Positions 17,830-26,851 are shown, numbered from the stretch's first letter. The stretch: 64,000 nucleotides of DNA from Leptospiraceae bacterium (GCA_016711485.1 JADJSX010000006.1:730001-794000), one strand, 5' to 3'. The notes: a model not told the origin generated them from the letters alone. A program made the numbers and translations.

Positions 17830-18693
17830 TTAGACTTCTCCCTTAGTAGTTGTATTTTTCATTTGTAATCTCCAAAACATAAATAAGAAAACTGCTAATA
17901 TAATAACGGTAATAGCTCCGCCTATTCGCATTAAATTGTACGCATATAAAGTGTATTTGTTTTTATTTGGGTCAAATTGAAAACAAAATAATGCGAATTT
18001 ATCAATAAAACTTCCGATTTTTCCATTTGCGGCATCCATTAACGAAAGTTTTAATTCTCGACTACCAAACTCTATTCCATGCAAATATCGGGAAATCTTG
18101 CCGTCTGGTGTAATAATATATGCTACGGCTGGATGAATCCATTGTTTAATAGGTGCATTCCAACGGTATTTAAATCCTACCGAATCTGCTAGCTCTTTTA
18201 TTTGAGCTTCTTCACCGGTTAAAAAATGCCATCCATCGCCTGTTCGATTAGTGTCATCTTTAATATAATCCATAACGTAGGCTTCCCTTTTCTTGGAAGC
18301 TAGTTCAGGTGTTTCGCTTGGATCCATACTCAATGCAACAAATTCAAATTCTTTACCTACTGACCAATCCAATGATTTAAAGACTTTGGCGATACCATTT
18401 AAATGGAAATTACACAATGTTGGACATCGATAGTAAATAATTGTAAGAAAAACAGGTCTATCAGATTGAGTAAAATAATCTCTCAATGTGATAATATCCC
18501 CACGTTCATTTTTAAATTTTAAATCTAAATTGATTGTATTTCCATTCTTCTCAATAACCTTCATGTCTGCGATTTCGTTTGGGAGCTCATTATTCCTATT
18601 CGTATACGAAGGATCGTATGACAAAATAGATAAAGGGTACATGGAGGTAAAAAGAGTTACTAAAAAACTGATTTTAATAAATTTAAAATACAT
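17830..18693 (-). CDS. SCO1/SenC family copper chaperone
   Basis: A 287-residue SCO1/SenC/PrrC thioredoxin-fold protein that delivers copper to the CuA site of subunit II. It has an N-terminal signal/anchor (about 7-27), the copper motif CPTLC near residue 90, and the matching His in WIHPAVAYII. A second hydrophobic segment near the C-terminus (about 258-278) suggests a second membrane anchor, which not all SCO proteins have. Its position directly before coxB fits the role. It is preceded by a 50-residue membrane peptide gene. Confidence 0.92.
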   Translation of the reverse strand: MYFKFIKISFLVTLFTSMYPLSILSYDPSYTNRNNELPNEIADMKVIEKNGNTINLDLKFKNERGDIITLRDYFTQSDRPVFLTIIYYRCPTLCNFHLNGIAKVFKSLDWSVGKEFEFVALSMDPSETPELASKKREAYVMDYIKDDTNRTGDGWHFLTGEEAQIKELADSVGFKYRWNAPIKQWIHPAVAYIITPDGKISRYLHGIEFGSRELKLSLMDAANGKIGSFIDKFALFCFQFDPNKNKYTLYAYNLMRIGGAITVIILAVFLFMFWRLQMKNTTTKGEV

Positions 18694-18703
18694 TTGTTTG
18701 ATG

Positions 18704-18856
18704 TTATTTATTTTGTTCCTGCTTTACTGTTGGGCTCGGTTTATCAACGCCTTCAACGCCTGGATGAAAAAAAGAAATATAAACAAAAAATACTAAGTTT
18801 AAAGCTAATATTAATAAAAAAGTCCAATATCCACTCGGGTTATGATTATCTGTCAT
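18704..18856 (-). CDS. 50-residue single-helix membrane peptide heading the cox operon
   Basis: Reading the minus strand from ATG at 18856 gives a 50-residue peptide: a short hydrophilic start (MTDNHNPSGYW), one strong transmembrane helix (about 12-30, TFLLILALNLVFFVYISFF) and a polar tail ending in KQEQNK. AAGGA lies at ideal spacing before the ATG. The stop is ten bases before the SCO1 start. A small one-helix protein here resembles the accessory subunits of haem-copper oxidases, though no family is recognised. Position, ribosome site and topology support it as a real gene. Confidence 0.65.
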   Translation of the reverse strand: MTDNHNPSGYWTFLLILALNLVFFVYISFFHPGVEGVDKPSPTVKQEQNK

Positions 18857-18885
18857 TGTTATGTCCTTCAACAATTTTAAAATTT

Positions 18886-18916
18886 ACTATAACCTAATGC
18901 AATTAAGTTAAGTCAA
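18886..18916 (-). promoter_or_regulatory. Possible sigma-70 promoter of the cox operon
   Basis: On the minus strand, TTGACT (18911-18916) is followed after 19 bases by TATAGT (18886-18891), or after 18 by TTATAG, about 30 bases upstream of the first cox-operon start codon. The -35 match is good and the spacing slightly long. Confidence 0.4.
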
Positions 18917-19212
18917 TATGATTCGAAAAAAATACAAAAAAAAATTTTGCATCCATCTATTCGCTGTTTTTAAGCGAGAACGAATTTACTGTAGATACAT
19001 TTTTATTTCGATTTGTTGGACTATAGAAAAAGTATTTTTCATTTGGCAGGATAAGAATCTCGCTTTGGAACTCTTAAAATTATTCTAGCTATAAAATCGA
19101 AATACCAGACTGTTATAAATTTCATTCACTGATTTACTTTATACTGCTTATACGACTTTGTCAAGTTCAAGCAATGTCATTTAGCCATAGTTTTAACTAG
19201 AAAATTGTTTAT

Positions 19213-19316
19213 TAACTCACCTTACCATTAGATCGCAATTAATTCATTAGCAGTTTCTAATATTCTCAAGATTTTCCTTCTTTCCATAAATTACCAATTT
19301 TGCTTAAGGTGAGTTA
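19213..19316. repeat. 104-base element with perfect 12-base terminal inverted repeats
   Basis: TAACTCACCTTA at 19213-19224 and its exact reverse complement TAAGGTGAGTTA at 19305-19316 bound a 104-base AT-rich segment with no coding capacity. Seventy-nine bases of it (19238-19316, reverse strand) align without gaps to 6746-6824. Size, TIRs and multiple copies are those of a MITE or similar small mobile repeat. No transposase for it lies in this window. Confidence 0.7.
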
Positions 19317-19351
19317 TTGAAATACAATTACGATAAAGGTAAAACGGTGCA

Positions 19352-19410
19352 TACCAGCGTGTTAAGGCAATAAAATCGCTGGTAAACCGCCCCCAGCTCT
19401 TATGGAGCTG
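19352..19410. other. Two tandem hairpins in the gene-free region
   Basis: TACCAGCG (19352-19359) pairs with CGCTGGTA (19377-19384), and CAGCTC (19394-19399) pairs with GAGCTG (19405-19410). The G+C content of the stems stands out in this AT-rich sequence. This could be part of a structured or small RNA, or of a repeat; no promoter or terminator could be fixed. Confidence 0.4.
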
Positions 19411-19966
19411 TCTCACAAACCTTCACACTACCGCCTGATGACTATCACACTTCGTTGGGTTTTCTTTTCTTCCCTTCGACTATCGTTCAAGACAAGTTTT
19501 GCTTACTTTATTCTTTTCTTTTCCAAATCAAACTTCGACCAAGCAGTTTGCGGTTTGACAAAAGGGGGGAAAAAGAAAAGAGTAAGAGAGAGATTTATTT
19601 TGAAACAAATAGTTTATTTTTAAAAAGTAAATACTTTGTTTCAAAATACATAGTGCGACTTGACAAAGTTGCAATAATAGTAAAAATAAAAATATCTATT
19701 TCCTTTACCAAAATTCGTGTTTCCCAAATAATCCTAATTTTTAGAAAATAAATTTAATGCAGAATGCACGTTTATCAGAAATTAAAATACGTTTACTAGG
19801 GTTAGATTGACTCCTTCTAATGAAATAATACATCCCATTAATTTAAATAAAAGAGAAAAGTATTTAGAAAACGTTGATTGATACAGATAAATATAAAAGT
19901 AAGATATAATTTGAAATTTTCTTTACAGGAGACAAGCATAATTTACATTATCCTTAAACAAAAACT

Positions 19967-20626
19967 ATGAGCGTAAAAACTTTGGAAAACAAAACTATGA
20001 GAGTGATAATCGCAGATGATCATGAATTAATTCGCAAAGCAATGGCGGTTATATTCCAGAAAGTGCCTAATATTAAAATTGTGGGTGAAGCCGGTAATGG
20101 TGAAGAACTTTTTAGCCTACTGAAGGAAACTCCATGTGACCTGCTTTGTTTGGATGTTTACATGCCTTCCTTTAATTTCTTCTCTGCCATTCCAATATAC
20201 AAGAAGTTGAATAAGAAAATGAAGATTCTAGTTCTTACATCAATGGATGATCATTTCTCAATAAAGAAAATCATAAAAGAAGATATTGATGCGATAGTTT
20301 CCAAAAGTGAACCAGCTCAAGTAATTAATGATGCTCTAAATGCAGTCGAAGCCGGAAAAAGATTTTTCTCCTATGTAATTCAAGATATTATTAACAGTGA
20401 ATATGTCCAATCCTTAAGCCCAAACAAATTAATTGATGTATTGACTCCCCAAGAAAAGAAAGTAATGTCTTTTGTTGCAAGAGGATTTAAAAATAAAGAA
20501 ATTGCTAGAGAATTAAGTGTACAAGAGTTTACAATTGATTTTCACAAAAAGAATATCAAAACAAAAATGAACGTTAGTTCCAATGCAGAAATTACAAAAA
20601 TCGCTATTGAGAATAATTTAATTTAA
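19967..20626 (+). CDS. LuxR/NarL-type response regulator
   Basis: A 219-residue two-domain response regulator. The receiver (about 11-130) has the acidic pair in IIADDHE, the phospho-Asp in LLCLDVYMPS, and VLTSMD and SKSEP near its end. The LuxR-type HTH (about 155-215) contains LTPQEKKVMSFVARGFKNKE and TIDFHKKNIKTKM. Two starts are possible: ATG at 19967, or ATG at 19997 after GGAAAAC, which would give the canonical N-terminus MRVIIADDHE; I find the second at least as likely. No kinase is adjacent on this strand, but a hybrid kinase lies 3 kb downstream. Confidence 0.9.
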   Translation: MSVKTLENKTMRVIIADDHELIRKAMAVIFQKVPNIKIVGEAGNGEELFSLLKETPCDLLCLDVYMPSFNFFSAIPIYKKLNKKMKILVLTSMDDHFSIKKIIKEDIDAIVSKSEPAQVINDALNAVEAGKRFFSYVIQDIINSEYVQSLSPNKLIDVLTPQEKKVMSFVARGFKNKEIARELSVQEFTIDFHKKNIKTKMNVSSNAEITKIAIENNLI

Positions 20627-20639
20627 TTCACACTGTAAA

Positions 20640-20697
20640 TCAATTTGCATATATAAAATCGAACATTTGACTGTTCGAAATTTTATATGTAAATTGA
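20640..20697. terminator. Bidirectional terminator between convergent genes
   Basis: A near-symmetrical inverted repeat: the left arm starts TCAATTTGCATATATAAAAT and the right arm ends TTTTATATGTAAATTGA, with GAACA/TGTTC next to the loop. Its A and T tracts suit termination from both sides. It fills the space between the LuxR-type gene and the convergent gene at 20709. Confidence 0.7.
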
Positions 20698-20708
20698 AAT
20701 AGTTTCTT

Positions 20709-21239
20709 CTACCACTTTATAGAATAAATAGAATTTCCATTTTCTTCTTTATAGTCTACTCTACCGGTTTTGATTCCTGACATTTCAAGAATTCCCAGAA
20801 AAACTCCCTCAATCAGTATTGGTGAGTATCCGGGTGAATTCGCCTCGATTACAACATTTTTTTCTTCCGAAACTAATATTTTCCTCGGTTTTACATCTGC
20901 CCCTTGGTGATTCAGTAAAAAACCTTCCGCTTCAAATTTAATGAAATCTAAAGGAGTTTTTAAAGTCTTAGGAAGTCCTGCTGTTTTTTCAATTGTAGGG
21001 TATACACGTTGACCGATCAATTTAATAGCTGCTCTTGCTAAAAGTGGTGACGAATTATCTTCAATCGCTTTAAATACTGCTTGGATTACTCCTGTATCAT
21101 ACCAACCTTCTGGATCTAACTCAGTAAATTCTTTTCCTGTAAGATTTTTAACAGCATTTAACGCCTCTTTTTTCGCATTCGGTTTAGTCTCTAAAAGATT
21201 GCAAGATAATGTAATAAATTTTCCTTTCATTTTTGCCAT
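20709..21239 (-). CDS. Unknown protein with a possible V4R/HNOB-like fold
   Basis: A 176-residue cytoplasmic protein. The start is set at the ATG at 21239 because GGAAGG lies six bases before it; an ATG five codons upstream (21254) has no such site. The pattern of an N-terminal helical part, ELDPEGWYDTGVIQAVFKAI, and the C-terminal ILIEGVFLGILEMSG followed by a beta hairpin ending in YSIKW recalls the fold of V4R/haem-NO-binding-like (TIGR02265-type) domains. I rate this only as possible. It is a single gene, divergent from the LysM-FecR operon. Confidence 0.6.
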   Translation of the reverse strand: MAKMKGKFITLSCNLLETKPNAKKEALNAVKNLTGKEFTELDPEGWYDTGVIQAVFKAIEDNSSPLLARAAIKLIGQRVYPTIEKTAGLPKTLKTPLDFIKFEAEGFLLNHQGADVKPRKILVSEEKNVVIEANSPGYSPILIEGVFLGILEMSGIKTGRVDYKEENGNSIYSIKW

Positions 21240-21443
21240 ATTTGCCTTCCGCATTTTTTATATTTCCATAAAAAATTTAATTTGAAAATATAAAACTATA
21301 TAAGTTATGCGATAGGACGGATTTACTAGCCCAAAAATCTGATAGCAGTAGATTTTATAAAAAAATGATCAGAATAAACCTTGGCAGCTTCACATTATCA
21401 CAAAGAGTGGAATTGTATTTTTGGTTTTTCGGAAATTCCTTCT

Positions 21444-22226
21444 ATGAAATTTTTACTTATATTTCTTTTATTTTTAACAGGTTTAGTTGCTGAAGATTTT
21501 TTTTATTACAAAGTAACTAATGGAGACACATTATCAAAAATTTCTAAAGAACACCTAAGCGATCCTCGAAAATGGCGCGAGTTATTAAAATATAATAAAA
21601 TTAGCAGTCCAAATTTAATTAAACCAGGTTTGTCTTTAAAAATCCCTGATTCTCTTTCAAAAGTAAAGAAAATAGAAACGCCAATTTATGCTCCAATTGC
21701 AAAAGTAATTTCAAAAACTGGAACTCTGAAATTAAAAAAAAATGGAAATGAAGACTGGAATGATATAACTGTAAATAAAGATCTTGTCGTAAATGATGTT
21801 CTTCGCACTTCCGAAAATTCTTCGGCAGAAATTGATTTTTTCGAAGAGCCTAGAACAATTATATTTTTACAAGAGCAGTCGATAATGAAAATTAAATTTG
21901 AAGAAGTAAAAGGAATTGAATTAAAATTAGGGGAAGTTTTTATTAAAACGGATAAGGCACAAAAAGAGAAAACGCATTTTAAATTCCAAACTAGTTCATC
22001 TACTGGAACAGTGAAAGGTACTGAATACCAAATATCTTCAGACGATAAAATATCAAGATATGGATGTTATTCTGGAATGATCGAAGTAAGTGCTGAAAAC
22101 GAAACAGTAAAAGTTCCTGCTGGTTATGGGACTATCGTAGTAAAAGGACAGCCACCCATGAAACCATTTAAAATATTAGAAAAGGTAAAAATTAAACCCA
22201 TTAAAAAAGAAGGCACTGAAAAATGA
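21444..22226 (+). CDS. Exported LysM and FecR-domain protein
   Basis: A 260-residue exported protein. I start it at the ATG at 21444, which gives a proper signal peptide (MKFLLIFLLFLTGLVAE); the first in-frame ATG (21381) would add 21 residues before that signal. A LysM module (about 20-70: YKVTNGDTLSKISKEHL ... LIKPGLSLKIP) should bind peptidoglycan. A FecR-type domain follows (about 85-235), with GTLKLKKNG, DVLRTSENSSAEI, LGEVFIKT, TGTVKGTEYQ and VPAGYGTIV. Its stop overlaps the next start by four bases. FecR domains elsewhere relay periplasmic signals to regulators. Confidence 0.88.
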   Translation: MKFLLIFLLFLTGLVAEDFFYYKVTNGDTLSKISKEHLSDPRKWRELLKYNKISSPNLIKPGLSLKIPDSLSKVKKIETPIYAPIAKVISKTGTLKLKKNGNEDWNDITVNKDLVVNDVLRTSENSSAEIDFFEEPRTIIFLQEQSIMKIKFEEVKGIELKLGEVFIKTDKAQKEKTHFKFQTSSSTGTVKGTEYQISSDDKISRYGCYSGMIEVSAENETVKVPAGYGTIVVKGQPPMKPFKILEKVKIKPIKKEGTEK

Positions 22227-23377
22227 GACAAATCACAATTAAACGCAATTTAGTCATTGGAATATTTTTACTAATCTGCATAAATCTTTTTTCCCAGGAT
22301 TCAATGAAAAAATTTATTTTTATTGAATGGGAAAAAAATGAATTAGCTTCAGAATACTTTATTCAAATTTCAGATTCTACGAATTTTCGAAATATTCTCT
22401 ACCAAAAAAAAATCAAAGAATCTATAGTTAAATTAGATCCTAATCCCAAATATCGCTACGGAAGAATAGCAGGAATTGATGAACATGGAGTAAGGGGGGA
22501 ATATTCAGAAATTTTCGAAATCGAACAAAGAATTGTAGAAAATAAACCGCCTGAACCAATCATTCAACTCCCACAAAATTACTTAAGAGAAAATCATACG
22601 ATAACTTTAGACTTAGATGACGATAAAAATAAACTCTGGAGAACTTACTATAAAATAAATGACGGTAAATGGCTAACTTATAGTCAAGGAATTGTTCTTT
22701 CTAAACAAGGACTAAATATACTCCAATATTACTCGGAAGATAAGTTTGGTAACCGTGAAAGAATTAAAGCTATGGAATACATATTTGATTCGGAAGGTCC
22801 CAATATTGACGTAACCTTTCAAAATTCATACACTGATAAAGAAAATTTTATCTTTACTGGAAAAAACTCAACGATAAGCGTAAAGATAAACGATTTATAT
22901 AGTGGACTGCTATCTAGCAAGATTTATTTACGAACCATTTACACTTCGCAAGAAGTTGAGATAAATCCCAAAGGTTATATAGTTATTCCAAGCAACCTAG
23001 CAAACAGTACTGTCGAATTATTTATAGTATCCACTGATCGCCTAAACAATATTACAAATTATAGCAAATTTTTTAAACATGACTTAATGCCGCCAGAACT
23101 AACCTTTGAATCGAGTAACAAGTTTGATGGAAATAAAAGACAATTTAGTATTAGCCACATAAAAGCTCATGATTATTTTTCAGGATTACAAAGTATTTAT
23201 TACTCACTTAACAAATCAGATATGCAAATATATAGAGAACCAATTATGATTTTTGAGCCAGGTGAATATGAAATAAAAATCCAAGCCGTTGACAATGTTG
23301 GAAACAAATCCCCAATTCAATATGAGAGAATATTTATAGCAGAACCAAAAACTATTTCAATCAATAAAACACCGTGA
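22223..23377 (+). CDS. Exported protein with FN3-like and OmpL47-type repeats
   Basis: A 384-residue protein with a signal peptide (about 8-25, IGIFLLICINLFSQ). Residues 30-105 resemble a fibronectin-III fold (YFIQISDSTNF ... YRYGRIAGIDEHGVRGEYS). Two OmpL47-type Ig-like repeats follow: about 118-185 (YKINDGKWLTYSQGIVLSK ... DKFGNRERI) and 310-375 (IYYSLNKSDMQIYREPIMI ... AVDNVGNKSP). OmpL47 repeats are known from leptospiral surface proteins. ATGA overlaps at both ends couple it to the FecR gene and to the hybrid kinase. Confidence 0.82.
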   Translation: MRQITIKRNLVIGIFLLICINLFSQDSMKKFIFIEWEKNELASEYFIQISDSTNFRNILYQKKIKESIVKLDPNPKYRYGRIAGIDEHGVRGEYSEIFEIEQRIVENKPPEPIIQLPQNYLRENHTITLDLDDDKNKLWRTYYKINDGKWLTYSQGIVLSKQGLNILQYYSEDKFGNRERIKAMEYIFDSEGPNIDVTFQNSYTDKENFIFTGKNSTISVKINDLYSGLLSSKIYLRTIYTSQEVEINPKGYIVIPSNLANSTVELFIVSTDRLNNITNYSKFFKHDLMPPELTFESSNKFDGNKRQFSISHIKAHDYFSGLQSIYYSLNKSDMQIYREPIMIFEPGEYEIKIQAVDNVGNKSPIQYERIFIAEPKTISINKTP

Positions 23378-25509
23378 AAATAAGGCTTCCAGTTTTTATT
23401 CAGTTATCATTACTGATAATAATATTCTCGGTTAGCTCGACTGTTGTATCACTTTCCTTATTTAAAAATTTCACAAAGGAAGTAATTGAAGATGAAATTT
23501 TTAGTAAATATTTAAGAGATTCGGAAAATATTACACACAATTTAGAACCAATTCTAAAACAGTATGAAGATAAAATTAGCTTTTGTTTAGTAAATGAGGC
23601 TAATTGCGATAATTCTTTTATTGAATTAATTAAACTAAATGATGCGATCATTCAAAAAAAACTTATCAGAATTTCTTCCACTAACTACTATTTGTCAGAA
23701 GATTCTGGCATAAGTTTTCTTTTTCTGTCACAGGATAATAAAGAATTCTTAGTTTCTCTATTACCATTACAAAATGAATTACTGGATATTTCTGTAATTC
23801 GAGATGATTATATTCTTGGAATTAATAAAGATGGGTATGTCATATTAAATATAAGCAGTCCTTTTCCAAATAATACAAAACTAGAATTAGATAAAGATAC
23901 ATTAAGTAAATTACAAGCTGATATAACAAGTGGAAATTTTTACTTAAAAAATGGTTCTGATTTTATAAGTATGAACTTATTTCATACTCTACCCTATTTA
24001 AATTTAAAACTAGTTATTGGAAATGAAAACAAATTTGTATTTTATGAATTAAATAAAATTGAAAAATTTGCCTGGAAGATTTTCTTTTTCATTATTCCTG
24101 TAATTCTATTTCTTTCATTCATAGTTTCCCAAATTCAAAAGAAAAGATTTACAAAAATTTCTAGTGCATTAAAAGATTTAACTAACGAGAATTTCAGCGT
24201 CAGGATTGAAGAAGGAAAAATAAAACAACTAGATGAAATAGACGATTTAATTTCCGCATTTAACTTTATGGCTACAGAATTAGAGAAATTTCATAAAATG
24301 AATATTGATAAAATTCTAGATATGAATTCAAAACTACTAAATGCAAATCTTGAATTGGAAGAAGCTAAAAAAAATGCGGATTCCGCGAATAAAGCTAAGA
24401 CACATTTTTTGGCAACTATGAGCCATGACATCCGGACTCCATTGAATGCAATAATTGGATTCACACAACTGATTCAACAAGGTGAGGATTATTCCCAGTT
24501 GCCGGCAGTAATTCAAAATCAAATTCAAAATATTTATTTAGGTGGGAGAAATTTATCAGAATTAATCAATAATATTCTAGATTTATCAAAAATAGAAGCC
24601 GGAAAAATGGAAATCAATGAAGAGGATGTAAATATAAAAATTCTACTCCAAGGAATTTATAGCATAAATAATTCTTTGGCTGAAAACAAAAATATCAATT
24701 TTCAGTATAAAATTGATTCCACTCTACCAGATTATTTTTTAATCGATCGAACGAAACTAAACCAGGTAATAATGAATCTTTGTAGTAATGCAATAAAATT
24801 TACGCCTGCTAACGGAAGTGTGTATATCGAGGCAGTAAAAGTCGATGAAATGATTGAATTTAAATTAAAGGATGAAGGCATTGGAATACCTAAAGAAAAA
24901 CAGGCAAGAATATTTGAAGCATTTGAACAATCCGATAAAACGATTTCGACTAACTTCGGCGGTACAGGACTAGGATTAAGTATCGTGAAAAAAATGACAG
25001 AAATACTTGGAGGCTCCATTTCCCTAGAGAGTGAAATCAATCAAGGTAGTTGTTTTAGCGTGAAATTCCCTTTGAAAAAATCGACTAAACAAAGTTCAAA
25101 TGAAAAAATTGTTTTTAAAAAGTTTGAGAATCCCTACAAAGTATTGGTAGTGGATGATAACCAAATGAACTATGAAATTCTTCGTTTTCATCTCAAAAAA
25201 ATAGGGTTAGAAAGTTTCTATGCAAATAATGGGGAGAGTGGTTTAGATTTAGCTCAAAAAATTCTGCCAGATATCATTCTATTAGATATTCATATGCCAG
25301 GGATTAGCGGGGTGGAAGTGAGAAAAAAACTTTCCCAAATGGAAAAAACTGCCTCTATTCCGACGATTGTAATGTCTGCAGATGTATTTAGTGAAGCAAA
25401 AAATAGTACTTTAGAAATTTCATTTTCTGATTTTATTTCTAAACCAATCGATTTCAATGAATTGAACTCCTTACTTGAAAAAAATCTTAGGAAAAATACA
25501 ATTTCTTAG
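23374..25509 (+). CDS. Membrane hybrid sensor histidine kinase
   Basis: A 711-residue hybrid kinase starting with GTG inside the previous stop (GTGA overlap). Helices at about 5-25 and 232-254 enclose an extracytoplasmic sensor region, followed by HAMP (about 255-310) and a coiled linker. HisKA has the phospho-His at 351 (FLATMSHDIRTPLNAIIGF). The ATPase domain has NLCSNAIKF, DEGIGIP and GGTGLGLSIVKK. The C-terminal receiver (about 590-705) has phospho-Asp638 in LLDIHMPG. No output domain is attached, so signal must pass to a separate protein. Overlap with two exported genes suggests they form its input. Confidence 0.93.
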   Translation: MKIRLPVFIQLSLLIIIFSVSSTVVSLSLFKNFTKEVIEDEIFSKYLRDSENITHNLEPILKQYEDKISFCLVNEANCDNSFIELIKLNDAIIQKKLIRISSTNYYLSEDSGISFLFLSQDNKEFLVSLLPLQNELLDISVIRDDYILGINKDGYVILNISSPFPNNTKLELDKDTLSKLQADITSGNFYLKNGSDFISMNLFHTLPYLNLKLVIGNENKFVFYELNKIEKFAWKIFFFIIPVILFLSFIVSQIQKKRFTKISSALKDLTNENFSVRIEEGKIKQLDEIDDLISAFNFMATELEKFHKMNIDKILDMNSKLLNANLELEEAKKNADSANKAKTHFLATMSHDIRTPLNAIIGFTQLIQQGEDYSQLPAVIQNQIQNIYLGGRNLSELINNILDLSKIEAGKMEINEEDVNIKILLQGIYSINNSLAENKNINFQYKIDSTLPDYFLIDRTKLNQVIMNLCSNAIKFTPANGSVYIEAVKVDEMIEFKLKDEGIGIPKEKQARIFEAFEQSDKTISTNFGGTGLGLSIVKKMTEILGGSISLESEINQGSCFSVKFPLKKSTKQSSNEKIVFKKFENPYKVLVVDDNQMNYEILRFHLKKIGLESFYANNGESGLDLAQKILPDIILLDIHMPGISGVEVRKKLSQMEKTASIPTIVMSADVFSEAKNSTLEISFSDFISKPIDFNELNSLLEKNLRKNTIS

Positions 25510-25578
25510 TTTTTGATTGTGGCTAAAAAATAGAAAAAGAAAACTGTTTTCATAGAGCTTAAAGGAGCCTGATAGTAT

Positions 25579-26850
25579 ATGAGAATAATGTATTTTTCCG
25601 ATACCTTTTTACCAAAAGTGGATGGAGTCGCGCTCTCCATTAAGAACTTTTCAGAATTACTTTCTGACAAAGGACACGAGTTTTTAATTGCATGCCCTAA
25701 ATACGGAGACGGGGATTTTTCAAGAATGAATGACAGAATTTCCGTCGAGCGGTTTACTTGTGGTTACCTTCCAAGTTATCCTGATATAAAAGTAGTCCTA
25801 CCAAATCCTGACAAAATAAAAAGACTTATAAAAGATTTTAAACCTGATATCATTCACATTCATACTCCAGGATTACTAGGCCAGTATGCAATTAGTGCAG
25901 CAGAAAAATATGGTATCCCCACAATAGGAACTTACCATACACTTATGGCAGAACAAAATACCTATGTTTCATTTTATCGATTATTAAAACTTGATAAACT
26001 TTTTATGAAGATCAATAGATTTGATAAAGAACTGAAATTAAAAGATTTAGTAAAAGTACAAAAATGGGATAACTTCAATATACGCAAAAAAATAATTCTA
26101 AAACTTTGTAATAATTTATATGATCGATGCGATTTAATTATATCTCCTTCTAATTTATTACGTGAACAATTATTAGAATACGAAATTCAAAAACCTATTA
26201 CAGTAGTGTCTAACGGAATGGATTTAACTAGATTCAAAGGGAATATTCGTGAGTTGCCTGCAAATCCAAAGCTTCTCCACGTTGGAAGAATCTCGTATGA
26301 AAAAAATTGCGATGTTATTATCAATGCATTTAAATTAATATTAGAAAAACTACCAACCGCTACACTTACAATTATTGGGGAAGGACCTGCTATATCTACA
26401 TTAAAACACCAAGTCGAAAAATTAAACCTAATTGATAAAGTTCTATTTACCGGGTTTATTGATAATTCAACTTTACATGATGTGTATCCAAAATACGATT
26501 TATTCCTAACAGCATCAACAATGGAAACACAAGGTCTCGTTATTCTAGAATCCATTGCTTGCGGTTTACCAGCAGTAGGCGTAAAGTCTTTTGCAATTCC
26601 TGAGCTTATAAAAGACGACAAAAATGGATATTGCGCTGAACCATTTAATTCCATTGAAATAGCTGATAGATGTGTAGAAATATTAACAGATGCAGCGAAG
26701 TATAAACAATTTTCGGAGAACTCAATTAAAATTGCATCCGAACATGAATTAAATGAATGTGTAAGAAAAATGGAAGATGTTTACGAGAGAGCTATGATTT
26801 TACATAAAGACAAGGAAAAGAAAGATCATTTATTAAACTTATTTATGTAA
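25579..26850 (+). CDS. Family 4 glycosyltransferase
   Basis: A 423-residue GT-B fold enzyme of family GT4. The N-terminal acceptor domain starts MRIMYFSDTFLPKVDGVALS, the form seen in bacterial glycolipid and mannosyl transferases, with DIIHIHTPGLLG and IGTYHTL. The C-terminal donor domain has LLHVGRISYEKN, LTIIGEGP and the nucleotide-sugar motif TMETQGLVILESIACGLP. A likely role is adding sugar to a diacylglycerol or polyprenyl lipid; the exact substrate cannot be read. Its stop is one base from that of the convergent family 9 gene. Confidence 0.88.
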   Translation: MRIMYFSDTFLPKVDGVALSIKNFSELLSDKGHEFLIACPKYGDGDFSRMNDRISVERFTCGYLPSYPDIKVVLPNPDKIKRLIKDFKPDIIHIHTPGLLGQYAISAAEKYGIPTIGTYHTLMAEQNTYVSFYRLLKLDKLFMKINRFDKELKLKDLVKVQKWDNFNIRKKIILKLCNNLYDRCDLIISPSNLLREQLLEYEIQKPITVVSNGMDLTRFKGNIRELPANPKLLHVGRISYEKNCDVIINAFKLILEKLPTATLTIIGEGPAISTLKHQVEKLNLIDKVLFTGFIDNSTLHDVYPKYDLFLTASTMETQGLVILESIACGLPAVGVKSFAIPELIKDDKNGYCAEPFNSIEIADRCVEILTDAAKYKQFSENSIKIASEHELNECVRKMEDVYERAMILHKDKEKKDHLLNLFM

Positions 26851-26851
26851 A

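Larger units (their letters stand above)
18917..19966. other. Long stretch without a convincing gene
   Basis: The gap between the cox promoter and the LuxR-type gene holds a 104-base TIR element (19213-19316), two tandem hairpins (19352-19410), and two overlapping plus-strand open frames (19402-19623 and 19455-19751). I do not accept those frames as genes: they have no ribosome site, Ser/Phe/Lys-rich low-complexity products and no domain. The part from 19330 to 19570 is less AT-rich than its surroundings, which suggests a repeat or structured RNA. Nothing else was seen. Confidence 0.5.

Noticed and set aside
19402..19623. Open frame of 73 codons in the gene-free region
   Set aside because: No ribosome site, low-complexity Ser/Phe/Lys product, overlaps another frame and lies on hairpin-rich DNA; more likely repeat or RNA sequence.
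19455..19751. Open frame of 98 codons overlapping the one above
   Set aside because: Same region and same faults; AT-rich 3' half gives a random-looking Lys/Ile product.
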